Shown here: positions 8,774 to 15,701 of the stretch, in pieces | Layout: each line of letters begins with the position of its first letter | Numbering within the stretch: position 1 is the first letter of the stretch | NCBI GenBank assembly: GCA_039679375.1 | Contig: JBDKVA010000119.1 | Span: forward strand, 1 to 25,060 | DNA: 25,060 nucleotides | Direction: 5' to 3' | From: JBDKVA01 sp039679375 | Lineage (GTDB): Bacteria; Bacillota; Clostridia; Acetivibrionales; DTU013 | Made by a program: the position numbers and the translations under genes | Notes under the pieces: model-generated | Seen by the model: only the letters and a program-made list of their open reading frames with translations | Database searches by the model: none | What the model was told of the DNA's origin: nothing

Positions 8774-9832
8774 ATGTATGACTGGGTTAGAGTTCTTGAT
8801 ATGCACGACAACGTCATTTTCATGAATAAGGCAATGTCCGACGCTTTCGGCAAACCTATGATCGGGACCAAATGCTATCAGATTATCGGCCGTACTGAGC
8901 CCTGTCCTAATTGTACCTCCAGAAAAACAGTTTTCGACGGCGCATCACATGAAAAAGAAGAATACATCAACGGCAGAGTATTTTCTGTAATGTGTTCACC
9001 TATAAGAAATGCTGAAGGCAAGATCATTGCTGCTGTTGAGGTCCTCCGTGAAACCACCCAGCTAAAGCAGCTGAACCAGAAATTGCAGCTTCAGAATGAT
9101 AAGCTGAAAGATGAGCTTGAAATGGCCAGAAAACTACAAACAAGCCTTCTACCGGAGCCTCCGGAAGATGACCGTTTCGATTTTTCTTTTCTCTATTTAC
9201 CCTGTGAAGCACTGGGCGGGGACTTTCTCGATATATTCAGGATAGACCGTTCTCATATGGGATTGTATCTGGCAGATGTATCAGGTCATGGAGTTCCAGC
9301 CTCGTTATTGACCGTATTCCTTCGCTCCTCATTGAACAAAAAGCTGGTATCCCCCGCAAAGGCACTCGAGGAGCTATATTATGAATTCAATGGGAGCAAG
9401 CTGGATGAAAACCTGTATATTACCCTGTTTTATGCAATCATTGACCTTGAGAAAAAAACAATGCTTTATTCCAATGCCGGTTTGAATGTAAGCCCTGTTA
9501 TATACAACAGTACAAGGTTTGACCTGTTGAGGCTCCCCGGGATCCCGATCAGCAACTGGATGGAAAAACCCGAATACAGCGACGGCACTGCCCGGCTTGA
9601 GACCGGCGACAGGTTGTTCCTCTATTCGGACGGCATATTGGAGCTGAGGGATAAAAATAACGAGCAGTATGGTGAGGACAGGCTGTTGAACATTTTACTG
9701 AACGGTACAGCAAGTCAAAGGCCGGAACAATTGCTGCTGGACATAAAAAAATCAGCGTTCCGGTTTGCGGGAATAAAATCCGAAAACAGGCTGCAGGACG
9801 ATATCACCATGGCATTGCTTGAAATGAAATAA
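8774..9832 (+). CDS. PAS-SpoIIE (PP2C) serine phosphatase, RsbU-like
   Basis: A cytoplasmic sensor phosphatase of at least 352 residues that would dephosphorylate an anti-sigma-factor antagonist or similar phosphoprotein. Residues 1-93 are a PAS domain with the cysteine motif C34...PCPNC (43-47) common in clostridial PAS sensors. Residues 95-125 form a coiled-coil linker. Residues 130-352 are the SpoIIE phosphatase: ALGGDFLD (146-153), LADVSGHG (166-173), YSDG and C-terminal DDIT retain the metal-binding aspartates. No anti-sigma pair is adjacent. The ATG at 8774 has no good ribosome site, while AAGGGGGTGG at 8709-8718 precedes an in-frame open stretch beginning near 8720, so the true start may be a rare ATT or ACG codon, adding about 18 residues that would complete the PAS N-terminal helix. 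Confidence 0.88.
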   Translation: MYDWVRVLDMHDNVIFMNKAMSDAFGKPMIGTKCYQIIGRTEPCPNCTSRKTVFDGASHEKEEYINGRVFSVMCSPIRNAEGKIIAAVEVLRETTQLKQLNQKLQLQNDKLKDELEMARKLQTSLLPEPPEDDRFDFSFLYLPCEALGGDFLDIFRIDRSHMGLYLADVSGHGVPASLLTVFLRSSLNKKLVSPAKALEELYYEFNGSKLDENLYITLFYAIIDLEKKTMLYSNAGLNVSPVIYNSTRFDLLRLPGIPISNWMEKPEYSDGTARLETGDRLFLYSDGILELRDKNNEQYGEDRLLNILLNGTASQRPEQLLLDIKKSAFRFAGIKSENRLQDDITMALLEMK

Positions 9833-9848
9833 GAATCGCCGGGCCGTC

Positions 9849-10490
9849 TCATGAATTGCTGTATATGCCTTTTTTCAATATATCAAAATAAACCCCGCTC
9901 TCCTCCATAAGTTTATCCATGGACGCTAATGCCTCATCGGCAGATATATTTTTCCATGCCTCGATATATTTAGCCTGATACCCTTCCAGAAAAAGCAGTA
10001 TGACCTCGATTGCCTTATTCGGGTCAACTCCGCTTCGTATTTTGGAAAGGTCAAGCCCATCAAAAAACATTTTCATGGCAAAGCCGTAGAGCTTTTTATA
10101 ACGGTCCTGCACTGCCTCTTTGATGGGATCCGGGGTGTTGATAAAGGTAGTGAATATCATCCTGTAAATGAGCGGTTCCTCCAGTGCAAGCCGGAGCTTC
10201 ATCATCCCGGTAGCGGATATCCTCTCAAAAAGGTCGGAGGACGCCGTCCCGTTGCCGGTACTGATCTTTCCTACAGCTATTTCAAGTGTTCTGTCCAGAA
10301 CATAAAGGTAGAGATTTTTCTTATTACCGAAATAGTGAAAGAGTATCCCCTTTGATATTCCGGCTTTTTTTATGATGTCGTTTGTGGAAGCATTCACATA
10401 GCCTTTTTCGGCAAATACCTCCATGCTGGACTTAATTATCTTTTCCTTTTTTGCATCCGAAAGTTTTTCAAATGCCTCATATACATTCAT
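9849..10490 (-). CDS. TetR-family transcriptional repressor
   Basis: A DNA-binding repressor of 213 residues. The N-terminal helix-turn-helix is canonical: AFEKLSDAKKEKIIKSSMEVF, then ASTNDIIKKAGISKGILFHYFGNKKNLYLYV (residues about 34-64). The C-terminal ligand domain is generic. AAGGGG stands about 9 nt before the ATG. It is the third gene on the same strand after an ABC exporter ATPase/permease pair whose promoter carries two TTGACCA palindromes, so it most likely represses that exporter (inference from context and operator type). A palindromic 166-bp element separates it from the permease, which could uncouple it from the exporter transcript. The inducer is unknown. Confidence 0.9.
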   Translation of the reverse strand: MNVYEAFEKLSDAKKEKIIKSSMEVFAEKGYVNASTNDIIKKAGISKGILFHYFGNKKNLYLYVLDRTLEIAVGKISTGNGTASSDLFERISATGMMKLRLALEEPLIYRMIFTTFINTPDPIKEAVQDRYKKLYGFAMKMFFDGLDLSKIRSGVDPNKAIEVILLFLEGYQAKYIEAWKNISADEALASMDKLMEESGVYFDILKKGIYSNS

Positions 10491-10522
10491 TCCAAATCCC
10501 CTTTTGTACCTTTCCTTTACAT

Positions 10523-10688
10523 TAGGAGTCTACTCGGAAACTCCTGCACGACATCTTTTCGTCCATTGTTTCCGCCCGAATTCTTCCAAAAAAAGCGTTA
10601 AATATCTAGATATTCACCGTTTTTTTGTAAGTTTTGGACGAAAAATGACCTGAAAATCTGCATACATTAGTTCCCGAGCAGACTCCTA
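10523..10688. mobile_element. MITE-like palindromic element with TA ends
   Basis: A 166-bp segment bounded by TA on both sides. Its terminal 20 bp are inverted repeats, TAGGAGTCTRCTCGGRAACT (10523-10542 and, inverted, 10669-10688), with two A/G differences that become G-U pairs in the minus-strand RNA. Nested inside are CATCTTTTCGTCCA (10552-10565) against TGGACGAAAAATG (10635-10647), CAAAAAAAGCG against CGTTTTTTTG, and the perfect central palindrome AATATCTAGATATT (10601-10614). There is no coding capacity. TA target duplication with short terminal repeats fits an IS630/Tc1-type miniature element. The permease stop codon TAG is formed by its right end. No second copy is present in the window, so mobility is inferred. 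Confidence 0.6.
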
Positions 10689-11483
10689 TCCTGCGATATC
10701 CTTCCTGTTATAAAAAATATAGGTGCCTGCAACAGCCAATATCGTCACGGCGCTCATAATGATCAGGTATAAGGTTTCAATACTGCCTGATTTTATGATA
10801 TCAGCAGGTACGATATATTTAAAAGGCGTGATATATTTCAGGTTCTCCAGCTTTTCCGTAACACTTGACGCAATGTTTATAAAGTATATGCCAAGTACCA
10901 CGCCGATCGACAGGGGGAATATGGTCCCGGATTTCACTACAAAAACGGATATAAACAGGCCAATGGCGGCAAAGACCAGCTGCAGCAGAAATTGCCCGAA
11001 ATGCAAAAGCAAAAACGCTTTCATGCTGAATTCCTGATCCGTTACAGCAATAAATGCCAAATAATCTGCTGCAGCAAAAATAATATTGAACAAAATGAAA
11101 TAAAAAAGCAGGCAAAGTATTTTAGATGATACCACGCTGGTTCTTTTCACCGGTTTAGCCAATAGAAATTCGGCTGTTCTTTCACTCTCTTCCCTTGAGA
11201 GAATGCCCGCTCCGAATTGCATTGCATAGATGGCGCTGAACAGCAGGATATATTGGAATATATACGCAAAGAATGGCAGTATTTTTGAAAAGTCCATGTT
11301 TTCAAGGCTTAATGCAGAAATCATACCCTCCGGCATTTGCTTGAGCATCTCATCCATCGCATCCATTTTAAGGTCCATATACGGGAAAAGCATTAGCATC
11401 AGAACACTTGCTGCAACCAGTGAAATCGTCCACGTCATAAAGGATTTCCTGTTTCTTGTAAGTTCCCTTAAGAATATAACCAT
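10686..11483 (-). CDS. ABC-2 type exporter permease
   Basis: Membrane subunit, 265 residues, of a drug or peptide ABC exporter. About six hydrophobic segments: residues about 18-36, 70-95, 122-150, 160-195, 200-225 and 240-256. The ABC-2 hallmark FGAGILSREESERTAEFLLAKPVKRTSVVSSKI is at about 90-122, and the C-terminus FYNRKDI is typical of the family. The start at 11481-11483 was chosen because AAGGGGG lies about 9 nt upstream and the ATG follows the ATPase stop after a single base; a longer reading to 11543 would run 59 nt back into the ATPase gene. The TAG stop coincides with the end of the palindromic element at 10523-10688, so the last residues may have been altered by its insertion. Confidence 0.87.
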   Translation of the reverse strand: MVIFLRELTRNRKSFMTWTISLVAASVLMLMLFPYMDLKMDAMDEMLKQMPEGMISALSLENMDFSKILPFFAYIFQYILLFSAIYAMQFGAGILSREESERTAEFLLAKPVKRTSVVSSKILCLLFYFILFNIIFAAADYLAFIAVTDQEFSMKAFLLLHFGQFLLQLVFAAIGLFISVFVVKSGTIFPLSIGVVLGIYFINIASSVTEKLENLKYITPFKYIVPADIIKSGSIETLYLIIMSAVTILAVAGTYIFYNRKDIAG

Positions 11484-11484
11484 A

Positions 11485-12372
11485 TTACTTATCCCCCTTT
11501 TCATAATAATGCATGAAAATTTCCTCGAGTGAAAGATCCTCAATCCACAGGTTTACAAGCTTTCTTTGTGAAAGCTTGCCAATTACCGTGTTGATATCTC
11601 CACTGTAAAGAAATTCCGTAAACCTTCCGCCGGAGGTCAATGCGGTAACACCGGAAATTTCCAGATCATCGAATTTGCTGCCTGCGTCATGCTCCAACTT
11701 CAACTTCTTGTATTTGCTTTCATGAAGCTTCTCTATGCTCTGGATCGTTAATATTCTTCCTTCTTTAATAATGGCCACCCTGTCGCACATTTTCTCGACC
11801 TCGCTCAGTATGTGGGATGAAAAGAAAATGGTGGTGCCGTGGCTTTTCTCCTCCTGCAGCACCTCAAAAAACTTGTTTTGCATGAGCGGGTCAAGTCCGC
11901 CCGTGGGTTCATCCAGTACAAGCAGCTTCGGTTGATGCTGCATGGCCTGTACAATGGCTACTTTCTTTTTGTTGCCGAATGAAAGCGAATTGATCTTTTT
12001 ATTTGTTTCCACTTCAAAAATGGAGCAAAGCTCATTCATCCTGCTGTTGCAATCCTTTTTATAAAACTTTGCCGAATAGGCAAGCAAATCTTTTACCTTC
12101 ATATCGTCATAATAATTTACCTCAGCCGGAACATAGCCGATCTCGGCCTTTATCTCGTTATTCCGGGTAAAACAGTCCTTTTGGAATATGGCGGCGCTTC
12201 CGCCCGTCGGCTTGAGAAAACCAAGCAGCGTTCGTATGGTGGTAGATTTACCCGCTCCGTTCGGACCGATAAAACCGAATATCTCTCCTTGTTCGATGCA
12301 CATGCTTACATCAAGGATGCCTCTTGATTTTCCATAATATTTAGTGAGCTTCTTTGTCTCAAGAATGTTCAA
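11485..12372 (-). CDS. ABC exporter ATP-binding protein
   Basis: The cytoplasmic ATPase, 295 residues, that powers the adjacent ABC-2 permease. Walker A is GPNGAGKST (residues 36-44), signature LSFGN (130-134, in place of LSGGQ), Walker B LLVLDEP (150-156), and the switch histidine lies in SSHILSE (His187). The LSFGN form is common in the BcrA-like multidrug/bacteriocin exporter subgroup. A C-terminal domain of about 80 residues follows. Translation starts at TTG (12370-12372), supported by AAGGAGG 8-9 nt upstream. It is the first gene of the exporter unit, preceded by a near-consensus sigma-A promoter with TetR-type operators at 12394-12409 and 12431-12448. The exported substrate is not evident. 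Confidence 0.93.
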   Translation of the reverse strand: MNILETKKLTKYYGKSRGILDVSMCIEQGEIFGFIGPNGAGKSTTIRTLLGFLKPTGGSAAIFQKDCFTRNNEIKAEIGYVPAEVNYYDDMKVKDLLAYSAKFYKKDCNSRMNELCSIFEVETNKKINSLSFGNKKKVAIVQAMQHQPKLLVLDEPTGGLDPLMQNKFFEVLQEEKSHGTTIFFSSHILSEVEKMCDRVAIIKEGRILTIQSIEKLHESKYKKLKLEHDAGSKFDDLEISGVTALTSGGRFTEFLYSGDINTVIGKLSQRKLVNLWIEDLSLEEIFMHYYEKGDK

Positions 12373-12393
12373 TGTTAAACCCTCCTTCCAATG

Positions 12394-12409
12394 TTGACCA
12401 TGTGGTCAA
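12394..12409. promoter_or_regulatory. TetR-type operator 1
   Basis: The inverted repeat TTGACCA / TGGTCAA has perfect 7-bp arms and a 2-bp centre. It lies just downstream of the exporter promoter -10 box (12419-12424), between the transcription start and the ribosome site. Its centre is 38 bp from that of operator 2. Confidence 0.7.
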
Positions 12410-12418
12410 TGCAAAGTC

Positions 12419-12447
12419 ATTATAATACCCATTGACCAGGTAGTCAA
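12419..12447 (-). promoter_or_regulatory. Sigma-A promoter of the ABC exporter
   Basis: Minus strand: TTGACT (12442-12447), 17-bp spacer, TATAAT (12419-12424). This is only one base off the full consensus. The -35 box is part of operator 2, and operator 1 covers the early transcribed region, so a bound TetR dimer pair would shut it completely. Confidence 0.85.
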
Positions 12448-12448
12448 T
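12431..12448. promoter_or_regulatory. TetR-type operator 2
   Basis: Arms ATTGACCA (12431-12438) and TAGTCAAT (12441-12448) form an inverted repeat with one mismatch around GG. It shares the TTGACCA half-site with operator 1 and overlaps the exporter -35. Confidence 0.65.
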
Positions 12449-12498
12449 AGATATTATAAAATAATTTCTATACGGTATCCGGCATCTTATGCAGTTGT

Positions 12499-12558
12499 TT
12501 ACAGATATACTCCCAAGTATGCATGTGCATGAGCGCATCCTATTACCGCAAACTTCAT
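12499..12558 (-). pseudogene. Remnant 5' end of a Gfo/Idh/MocA-type oxidoreductase gene
   Basis: Nineteen codons, MKFAVIGCAHAHAYLGVYL then TAA. They match the start of Gfo/Idh/MocA NAD(P)-dependent dehydrogenases, namely the first Rossmann strand with GxxHxH in place of the usual GxGxxG. AGAGGG stands 7-8 nt before the ATG, and the ATG is 19 nt after the stop of the preceding hydrolase gene, so it has all the marks of the next gene in the operon. None of the three frames continues the protein after the stop. I read it as a gene truncated at the junction with the exporter unit. A coincidental short peptide is the alternative. Confidence 0.55.
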
Positions 12559-12577
12559 ACAAAAACCCTCTTCCGGT

Positions 12578-14596
12578 TCACCTGCCGACTCCCTGCAAAT
12601 GAATTTCCCTCATCTCATCAACATAGCTGATTACATCAATTCTTTCTCCAAGTGAGTTTACAAGGATATCAATATCAAACTCTTTTAATATCCCGGGAAT
12701 TATATCAGTTTCATTTAATAAATAATCAGCTTTCCCAAACAACATAGAAAAGGAATATATCAGTTCTTCACAAAATACTTTTGATACACTGTGTCTCATT
12801 ATGCAAGCAAATGCTCCAAGTAAGGCTCCCTGTCTTCTGCCACGGATTTGCAGTTTCCCGTAAGCTCCTTTCTGTACATTCTGATTTATAAAATCCAAAG
12901 CATAAAGGATCTGGGCCAGTCTAATCCCGAAAATGCTTTTCCCTGAAACAATTCCCTGGTAGGCAAGCCTGGTTTCATCATCATACGCCGCGTCAGATTT
13001 GTAAGAGTCCTTACGGCTGCCAAATGGCCTGATGACCGCCCGGTTGCTTTTTGTTCCGACGGGTATAGCTTCCCCGGTATCCATACAAAAGGCATCGGCA
13101 GTCTCCTTTAAAAAATTGCCGCCATCCGCAGGCGGCAATTTTATCCGGTCTTCCAGATCGATGTATACAATAGTATCCGGCCTATCCGCCTTAATATCTG
13201 TTTCTACCTCAAAGCTCAGGCCGTCCCTGTCCCTGAAAACATACCTCCTGCAGCCGTTCTCTCCATTACCGGAATTGACGCTGCAATCGCGGCAAAAATG
13301 CTCCATCTGCTCACATCCTGAATCCTTCAGCCTAAACAATTTTTTCATTACATCGATTATATTTTCCGGCGACATATTTCTTTCACGTCTCAAAGTCGTT
13401 ATATTATCAAGCCTGACCAGGTTGCAGTCAAGAGGCGTCCTGCCTTTCAGCTCTTTCACGCCGCAGGCAAGCTGTTCCGGTAAAAATACGGGCGTACTTT
13501 GCTCCCTGCCTTGTATTTCACTCCCTCCGCCGTAATACGGTTCCCGTGGGAAAACGGTATTGAAAAACCCGTATACGGACTCCCTGACCTCCCTGCTTAT
13601 AACATGTCCTGTATCGATTTCGCAAAGCTCAATATTTTCCTCATGCCCAAGCAGCTTATAGACTCTTTTGAGCTCCTTATAAATTTCCCGCACTCCCTCT
13701 ATTGAAAAGAAATCTCTTGTCCCGGCGCTTATAAATAAAGGCCTTGGCGCAATCATCCAGAGAAAATCCGCCGTATCGAATCCATCGTAAAGCATATCTA
13801 TCATACTTTGTTCGGAATCACCGATACTGTTTTCACATATCCTGTCCATTGTCGACAGGCAATGTATCGGCGCCGCGGCTTTTATCCTGCCGTCCAGCGC
13901 GGCAAGGAGGTACGACATGGTACCACCTCCGGACTGCCCCGTTACGCCGATCCTGTCCGCATCGACATCCTGCCTTGAAACGAGATAGTCAACCGCCTTT
14001 ACCGCATCATTGATAAAATAGCTGATAGAGTTGTCCCCCAGAAGGTAGCATTGGTTTCCGACCTTCATGTGCTGTTCCACGACCCACATGTCCTTCTTCC
14101 CGTGCTCATGAGTGCGTTCGGGGAACATATCCCTTTCACCCTGGCAAATGGGATCAAAGGTCAGGGCCATAAAGCCCAAAAGCGCAAGATTCGCGCACAT
14201 CATCTGGTTTTCCGGCAGCGCCTTTCCCTCGATATAATGCCCCATATTCACAAGTATCGCAGGCCTTTTAGCTCCCCCGCCGCCAGGCACACCGCGGGCA
14301 TAGGAACCGCCCCGGGGCGCATAGAGATTCATCGGCACAAAATAGCCATCAAGGCTTTCCATGACAAGCTTTTCGATATTGTAGCCCCGGCACCCGATCT
14401 CACCGGTTTTGACCACCTTCGGCGAAAGCTTCAGCATGTCTGTGTCAAGCATTGAAAAATACCTGGTTTTCAGCCCTTTAACCCGGCTTTCAACAGCATG
14501 TAGGTCATTAAGCGATAAAACATCCGACGCTTCCGCATTTCTTCTTCCCACCAAGTTTGAGATTATGTTTAAGTGGCTTTCTAAAGCTCTATTCAT
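12578..14596 (-). CDS. Large alpha/beta hydrolase (acetylxylan-esterase-like N-terminal domain)
   Basis: A cytoplasmic protein of 672 residues with no signal peptide. Residues about 65-350 form an alpha/beta hydrolase with a credible triad: Ser222 in GQSGGG, Asp295 in AGTRDFFS and His331 in DTGHVIS. AILVNMGHY (113-121) probably contributes the oxyanion region. The domain resembles the acetylxylan esterase/dienelactone hydrolase group, so ester removal from a carbohydrate is plausible. Residues about 370-672, including a cysteine cluster near 428-447 (C..MEHFCRDC....GC) and a possible lid or partner domain, are not recognised. The ATG is 3 nt after the stop of the UroD-like gene, with AGAGG inside that gene's end, so translation is coupled. 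It is the last intact gene of the long minus-strand set. Confidence 0.75.
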   Translation of the reverse strand: MNRALESHLNIISNLVGRRNAEASDVLSLNDLHAVESRVKGLKTRYFSMLDTDMLKLSPKVVKTGEIGCRGYNIEKLVMESLDGYFVPMNLYAPRGGSYARGVPGGGGAKRPAILVNMGHYIEGKALPENQMMCANLALLGFMALTFDPICQGERDMFPERTHEHGKKDMWVVEQHMKVGNQCYLLGDNSISYFINDAVKAVDYLVSRQDVDADRIGVTGQSGGGTMSYLLAALDGRIKAAAPIHCLSTMDRICENSIGDSEQSMIDMLYDGFDTADFLWMIAPRPLFISAGTRDFFSIEGVREIYKELKRVYKLLGHEENIELCEIDTGHVISREVRESVYGFFNTVFPREPYYGGGSEIQGREQSTPVFLPEQLACGVKELKGRTPLDCNLVRLDNITTLRRERNMSPENIIDVMKKLFRLKDSGCEQMEHFCRDCSVNSGNGENGCRRYVFRDRDGLSFEVETDIKADRPDTIVYIDLEDRIKLPPADGGNFLKETADAFCMDTGEAIPVGTKSNRAVIRPFGSRKDSYKSDAAYDDETRLAYQGIVSGKSIFGIRLAQILYALDFINQNVQKGAYGKLQIRGRRQGALLGAFACIMRHSVSKVFCEELIYSFSMLFGKADYLLNETDIIPGILKEFDIDILVNSLGERIDVISYVDEMREIHLQGVGR

Positions 14597-14599
14597 TCC

Positions 14600-15634
14600 T
14601 TATCCTCTGACCGCATTCAAAAATTCTTTTATCCTCTCATCTGAGGTGTCCCCATCGATACCCACGCATGAGATCGATGTTTTCCCCTCCCTGTAGCCAT
14701 CCTCCAGCATTAGCCTGACGTCGTTTTTCAGATCCTCCGGCGCCGCCTCCTTCAGCCGTACGGGGCTGTATCTCAGGTTCAGGAAGGTATCGGGAAAAGC
14801 GGAGCGCACCTGCTTTATATCCGAAAATGCCCCCACCTCCAGAAAGCACACATTCCGTACTTTTGAATAGCCCTGTATCAAATGCTCCATTGTTTTCCCG
14901 CAGTGGTGCAGGCCAAATCTTTTAAAACCAGAAGCGAGATAATTGTCCCATTGCAGGAGATGGGTTTCATACACCTCGTTGGACACCATTTCAACCGTAC
15001 AGTTGGAAGTAACAAAGATAGACGGATCGATTTGCTTCATGATGGAGGTAACGCCGGCTGAAAGGGTCCGTGACCTGCGGCTTAAATATTCCCCCACCCG
15101 CCTTATCAGAACGGCACAGGACCCAAGCAGCTTTTGCGCAATCTGGGGCTGGTCGTAATAGTCGATAAAAAGCTCCATGCCCCGCAAATCCAACGCCAGA
15201 TTCTGCACGCCGTGCAGATCGACGTGGGACTCTACGTACCCGTACTTCTCTTCCAGATCGTCCATTTGAACGGCAATTTCTTTCCATCCCCTATATTCGG
15301 TTAATTCCTTTTCAGCAATTTCCCCTATCCGGCTTTCATCCAGGTTGGCGCAAATCACCTCGGGCAGATTCCGGTCTGAGAATTGGATCTCACAGCCTAG
15401 CATCATGGATTGGAGATACTCTCCTGCCACCAGGTCCGAATCAAGGATGGGTCTCGGCTTCGGTTCCTTCTCTCCGAGCCCGAACTCCCCAAATCTTTCG
15501 TACAGGCATTTCCGCATATGGATATCCGCTTCCAGCCTGTATCCCGGATCATCAAAAAACCTTCTGTTAAAGGAAACTCCCGCATTTTTGCACCACCACG
15601 AAGGGTGGAAAGTAATATCGAAAATACACTTCAT
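14600..15634 (-). CDS. Uroporphyrinogen decarboxylase-fold protein (MtaA/CmuA-like)
   Basis: A protein of 344 residues with the UroD TIM-barrel fold. The motif GLHHCGKTMEHL (residues 241-252) together with Cys323 in ISCVGIDG gives His243, Cys245 and Cys323, the H-x-C...C zinc site used by corrinoid-dependent methyltransferases of the MtaA/MtbA/CmuA group. It lacks the N-terminal substrate-pocket features of true HemE, and no heme gene is nearby. A methyl-transfer role would need a corrinoid protein, and none is in the window; some UroD-like proteins in sugar clusters have no known reaction. Its ribosome site is weak (AAGG about 14 nt upstream). It sits between the transglutaminase-like gene and the alpha/beta hydrolase, so a role in the same catabolic path is inferred. 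Confidence 0.72.
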   Translation of the reverse strand: MKCIFDITFHPSWWCKNAGVSFNRRFFDDPGYRLEADIHMRKCLYERFGEFGLGEKEPKPRPILDSDLVAGEYLQSMMLGCEIQFSDRNLPEVICANLDESRIGEIAEKELTEYRGWKEIAVQMDDLEEKYGYVESHVDLHGVQNLALDLRGMELFIDYYDQPQIAQKLLGSCAVLIRRVGEYLSRRSRTLSAGVTSIMKQIDPSIFVTSNCTVEMVSNEVYETHLLQWDNYLASGFKRFGLHHCGKTMEHLIQGYSKVRNVCFLEVGAFSDIKQVRSAFPDTFLNLRYSPVRLKEAAPEDLKNDVRLMLEDGYREGKTSISCVGIDGDTSDERIKEFLNAVRG

Positions 15635-15652
15635 TTCACTAAACGCCGCCTT

Positions 15653-15667
15653 GCGTTAAATTAACGC
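15653..15667. promoter_or_regulatory. Perfect palindrome before the UroD-like gene
   Basis: Seven-base arms GCGTTAA and TTAACGC flank a single base, 19-33 nt before the ATG. It could be an internal operator (for the ROK protein, for example) or a small mRNA hairpin affecting translation of a gene with a weak ribosome site. Confidence 0.35.
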
Positions 15668-15701
15668 CCGATAAGTATCCGCGTGCACCCGTCCGTCTTT
15701 C

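Noticed and set aside
11485..11543. Longer permease start overlapping the ATPase gene by 59 nt
   Set aside because: No ribosome site precedes it and the added residues are not membrane-like. The ATG at 11483 has AAGGGGG at the right distance.
12359..12562. A 67-codon minus-strand open frame between the hydrolase and the exporter ATPase
   Set aside because: It runs through the promoter, both operators and the ATPase start, has no ribosome site and no family resemblance. The 19-codon frame at 12499-12558 is better supported.
14600..15634. True uroporphyrinogen decarboxylase (hemE) of heme synthesis
   Set aside because: The zinc-site motif HHCG...C belongs to the methyltransferase-like branch, and no other heme gene is near.
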